This document shows, piece by piece, positions 63,176-64,000 of a stretch of 64,000 nucleotides of DNA. The notes under the pieces are model-generated. The model had not been told where the DNA came from, did not search any database, and saw only the letters and a program-made list of their open reading frames with translations. The stretch is from DIGJ01 sp031553075. GTDB lineage: Bacteria; Bacillota; Clostridia; Lachnospirales; Lachnospiraceae. Location of the stretch: contig JAVBLX010000069.1 in the NCBI GenBank assembly GCA_031553075.1, positions 1-64,000 of the forward strand, given 5' to 3'. The number at the start of each line of letters is the position of its first letter. Positions within the stretch are counted from its first letter, which is position 1. Position numbers and translations under genes: made by a program.

Positions 63176-63742
63176 TTATAGTGAAAATATGTCCTTCTCC
63201 TCCGCCAATTTGGTTGAAAAAGAATGATCAATAAGAATATTTTTCTCTTGAATAACGGCACGTGTCCCGCCCATAAAATCAAAGGAGCTGATGGTTAATG
63301 CTGCTTTGGTTTTTTGCTCCAGAGTACTTTTTAAATGCTCGTCGGTAGGATTAATATAAATTATGATACGGTCATTACCAGCAAATTTTACTTCACTTTC
63401 AATTTGCCTTACCAGTAGATTTACATAATCTTCCGTTTTCATAAAAGAAATAAGACGCAATTCAACTTGTTTAAAGAGGATAGCCTTTAATTCTTCGGTC
63501 TTTTCACTATAACGTTTTTTATAATCCATCGTTTCCGCAGACAGGGTTTTGTTTTTCTCCTGAAGCAGCTTTTGAGTTTCTGCTTCTAAATAAAAAGCGG
63601 CCTTTTGCTCTGCTTTTTCCCGGTGTTCCTCATACATCTTATGTAAGGACTCCTTATATTCCGAGATGATTTCTTCGCTTCTTTTGGTAGCATCTTCGAT
63701 GCTGGACTGATAAAAGACATCTAATTTCTCATCTAAAGTCAT
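63176..63742 (-). CDS. V-type ATP synthase subunit E
   Basis: A 188-residue peripheral-stalk subunit. The N-terminal half is a long charged helix (KLDVFYQSSIEDATKRSEEIISEYKESL...), and the C-terminal half is a small globular domain (IIIYINPTDEHLKSTLEQKT, GGTRAVIQEKNILIDHSF). Assignment rests on this layout and its place directly before subunit A. Confidence 0.85.
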   Translation of the reverse strand: MTLDEKLDVFYQSSIEDATKRSEEIISEYKESLHKMYEEHREKAEQKAAFYLEAETQKLLQEKNKTLSAETMDYKKRYSEKTEELKAILFKQVELRLISFMKTEDYVNLLVRQIESEVKFAGNDRIIIYINPTDEHLKSTLEQKTKAALTISSFDFMGGTRAVIQEKNILIDHSFSTKLAEEKDIFSL

Positions 63743-63755
63743 GATGCAACCCTCC

Positions 63756-64000
63756 CTAAATTTTTAAACCAATTGCTTCATTTACATATTTCATAATGAA
63801 ATTTGGATCACGTCCGGTTCCATGACGGTCAGGAATTTCCACAATTAAGGGAAGTCTTCGGTTTAATTTTACTTCATCGATAATGTCAGGGAATTCACGT
63901 CCGAATTTCTCGGTAATTAAAATAATTCCAATCTCTTTATTGGAAAATGCTTTTTCCAACTGTTCCCGCAAATGTTTTTGGGAATGAATAACAACTCCCT
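63756..64000 (-). CDS. V-type ATP synthase subunit F (partial, N terminus outside window)
   Basis: About 80 C-terminal residues (GVVIHSQKHLREQLEKAFSN, then KEIGIILITEKFGREFPDIIDEV and LPLIVEIPDRHGTG). EIGIILITE and LPLIVEIP are typical of subunit F, the small rotor protein. The frame is open to the window edge, so the internal TTG at 63971 is not the start. Upstream genes of the operon (I, K and others) should lie to the right. Confidence 0.9.
   Translation of the reverse strand, partial: GVVIHSQKHLREQLEKAFSNKEIGIILITEKFGREFPDIIDEVKLNRRLPLIVEIPDRHGTGRDPNFIMKYVNEAIGLKI

Overview
The window spans the chromosomal replication origin of a low-GC, Gram-positive, strictly clostridial-type bacterium. 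The classic origin gene set, a V-type ATPase, split class I fumarate hydratase, DUF3881 and DUF4446 proteins, Spo0A-type boxes, chemotaxis/flagellar pieces and cyclic-di-GMP proteins point to Lachnospiraceae (order Lachnospirales/Eubacteriales). This placement is inferred from gene content, not from a database search.

Left arm (1-12 kb, minus strand): the 5' end of a 16S rRNA gene, tRNA-Ser(GCU), a two-subunit fumarate hydratase, a Nudix hydrolase, then gyrA, gyrB, recF, yaaA, dnaN and dnaA. All are transcribed away from oriC, which lies at about 12.0-12.4 kb. Right arm (12.5-24.7 kb, plus strand): rpmH, rnpA, yidD, yidC, khpB(jag), mnmE, mnmG, rsmG, a GNAT acetyltransferase, a NarL-type two-component pair and parA-parB with two perfect parS sites. 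An alpha/beta-hydrolase-like gene is inserted on the minus strand.

24.8-33 kb (plus): a DUF4446 protein, HD-GYP and DUF3881 proteins, then a signalling cluster of REC-GGDEF-EAL, stand-alone HPt and large hybrid histidine kinase. These could form a multistep phosphorelay tied to c-di-GMP.

33.2-38.4 kb: an AT-rich accessory island between tRNA-Arg(CCU) and ktrB. It has a VOC protein, a chimeric ABC-ATPase remnant, two pairs of tandem Spo0A-like boxes, and two convergent genes of unknown role. That gene pair is bounded by a 20-bp inverted repeat, with a promoter just outside one end and a complete tyrosine recombinase just outside the other. This is the architecture of an invertible expression switch and is the main candidate for an undescribed system.

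38.4-64 kb: KtrB/KtrA potassium uptake, an OmpR-type two-component system, an orphan FlgB, an ABC exporter, a beta-helix surface protein with a Cys-rich tail, malic enzyme, a diguanylate cyclase with two periplasmic-binding domains and a chemotaxis receptor. They are followed by seryl-tRNA synthetase with archaeal-like motifs, a membrane-anchored acidic protein carrying five FliM-like peptide motifs, a DEDDh exonuclease, a D,D-carboxypeptidase and most of a V-type ATPase operon (D, B, A, E, partial F) on the minus strand.
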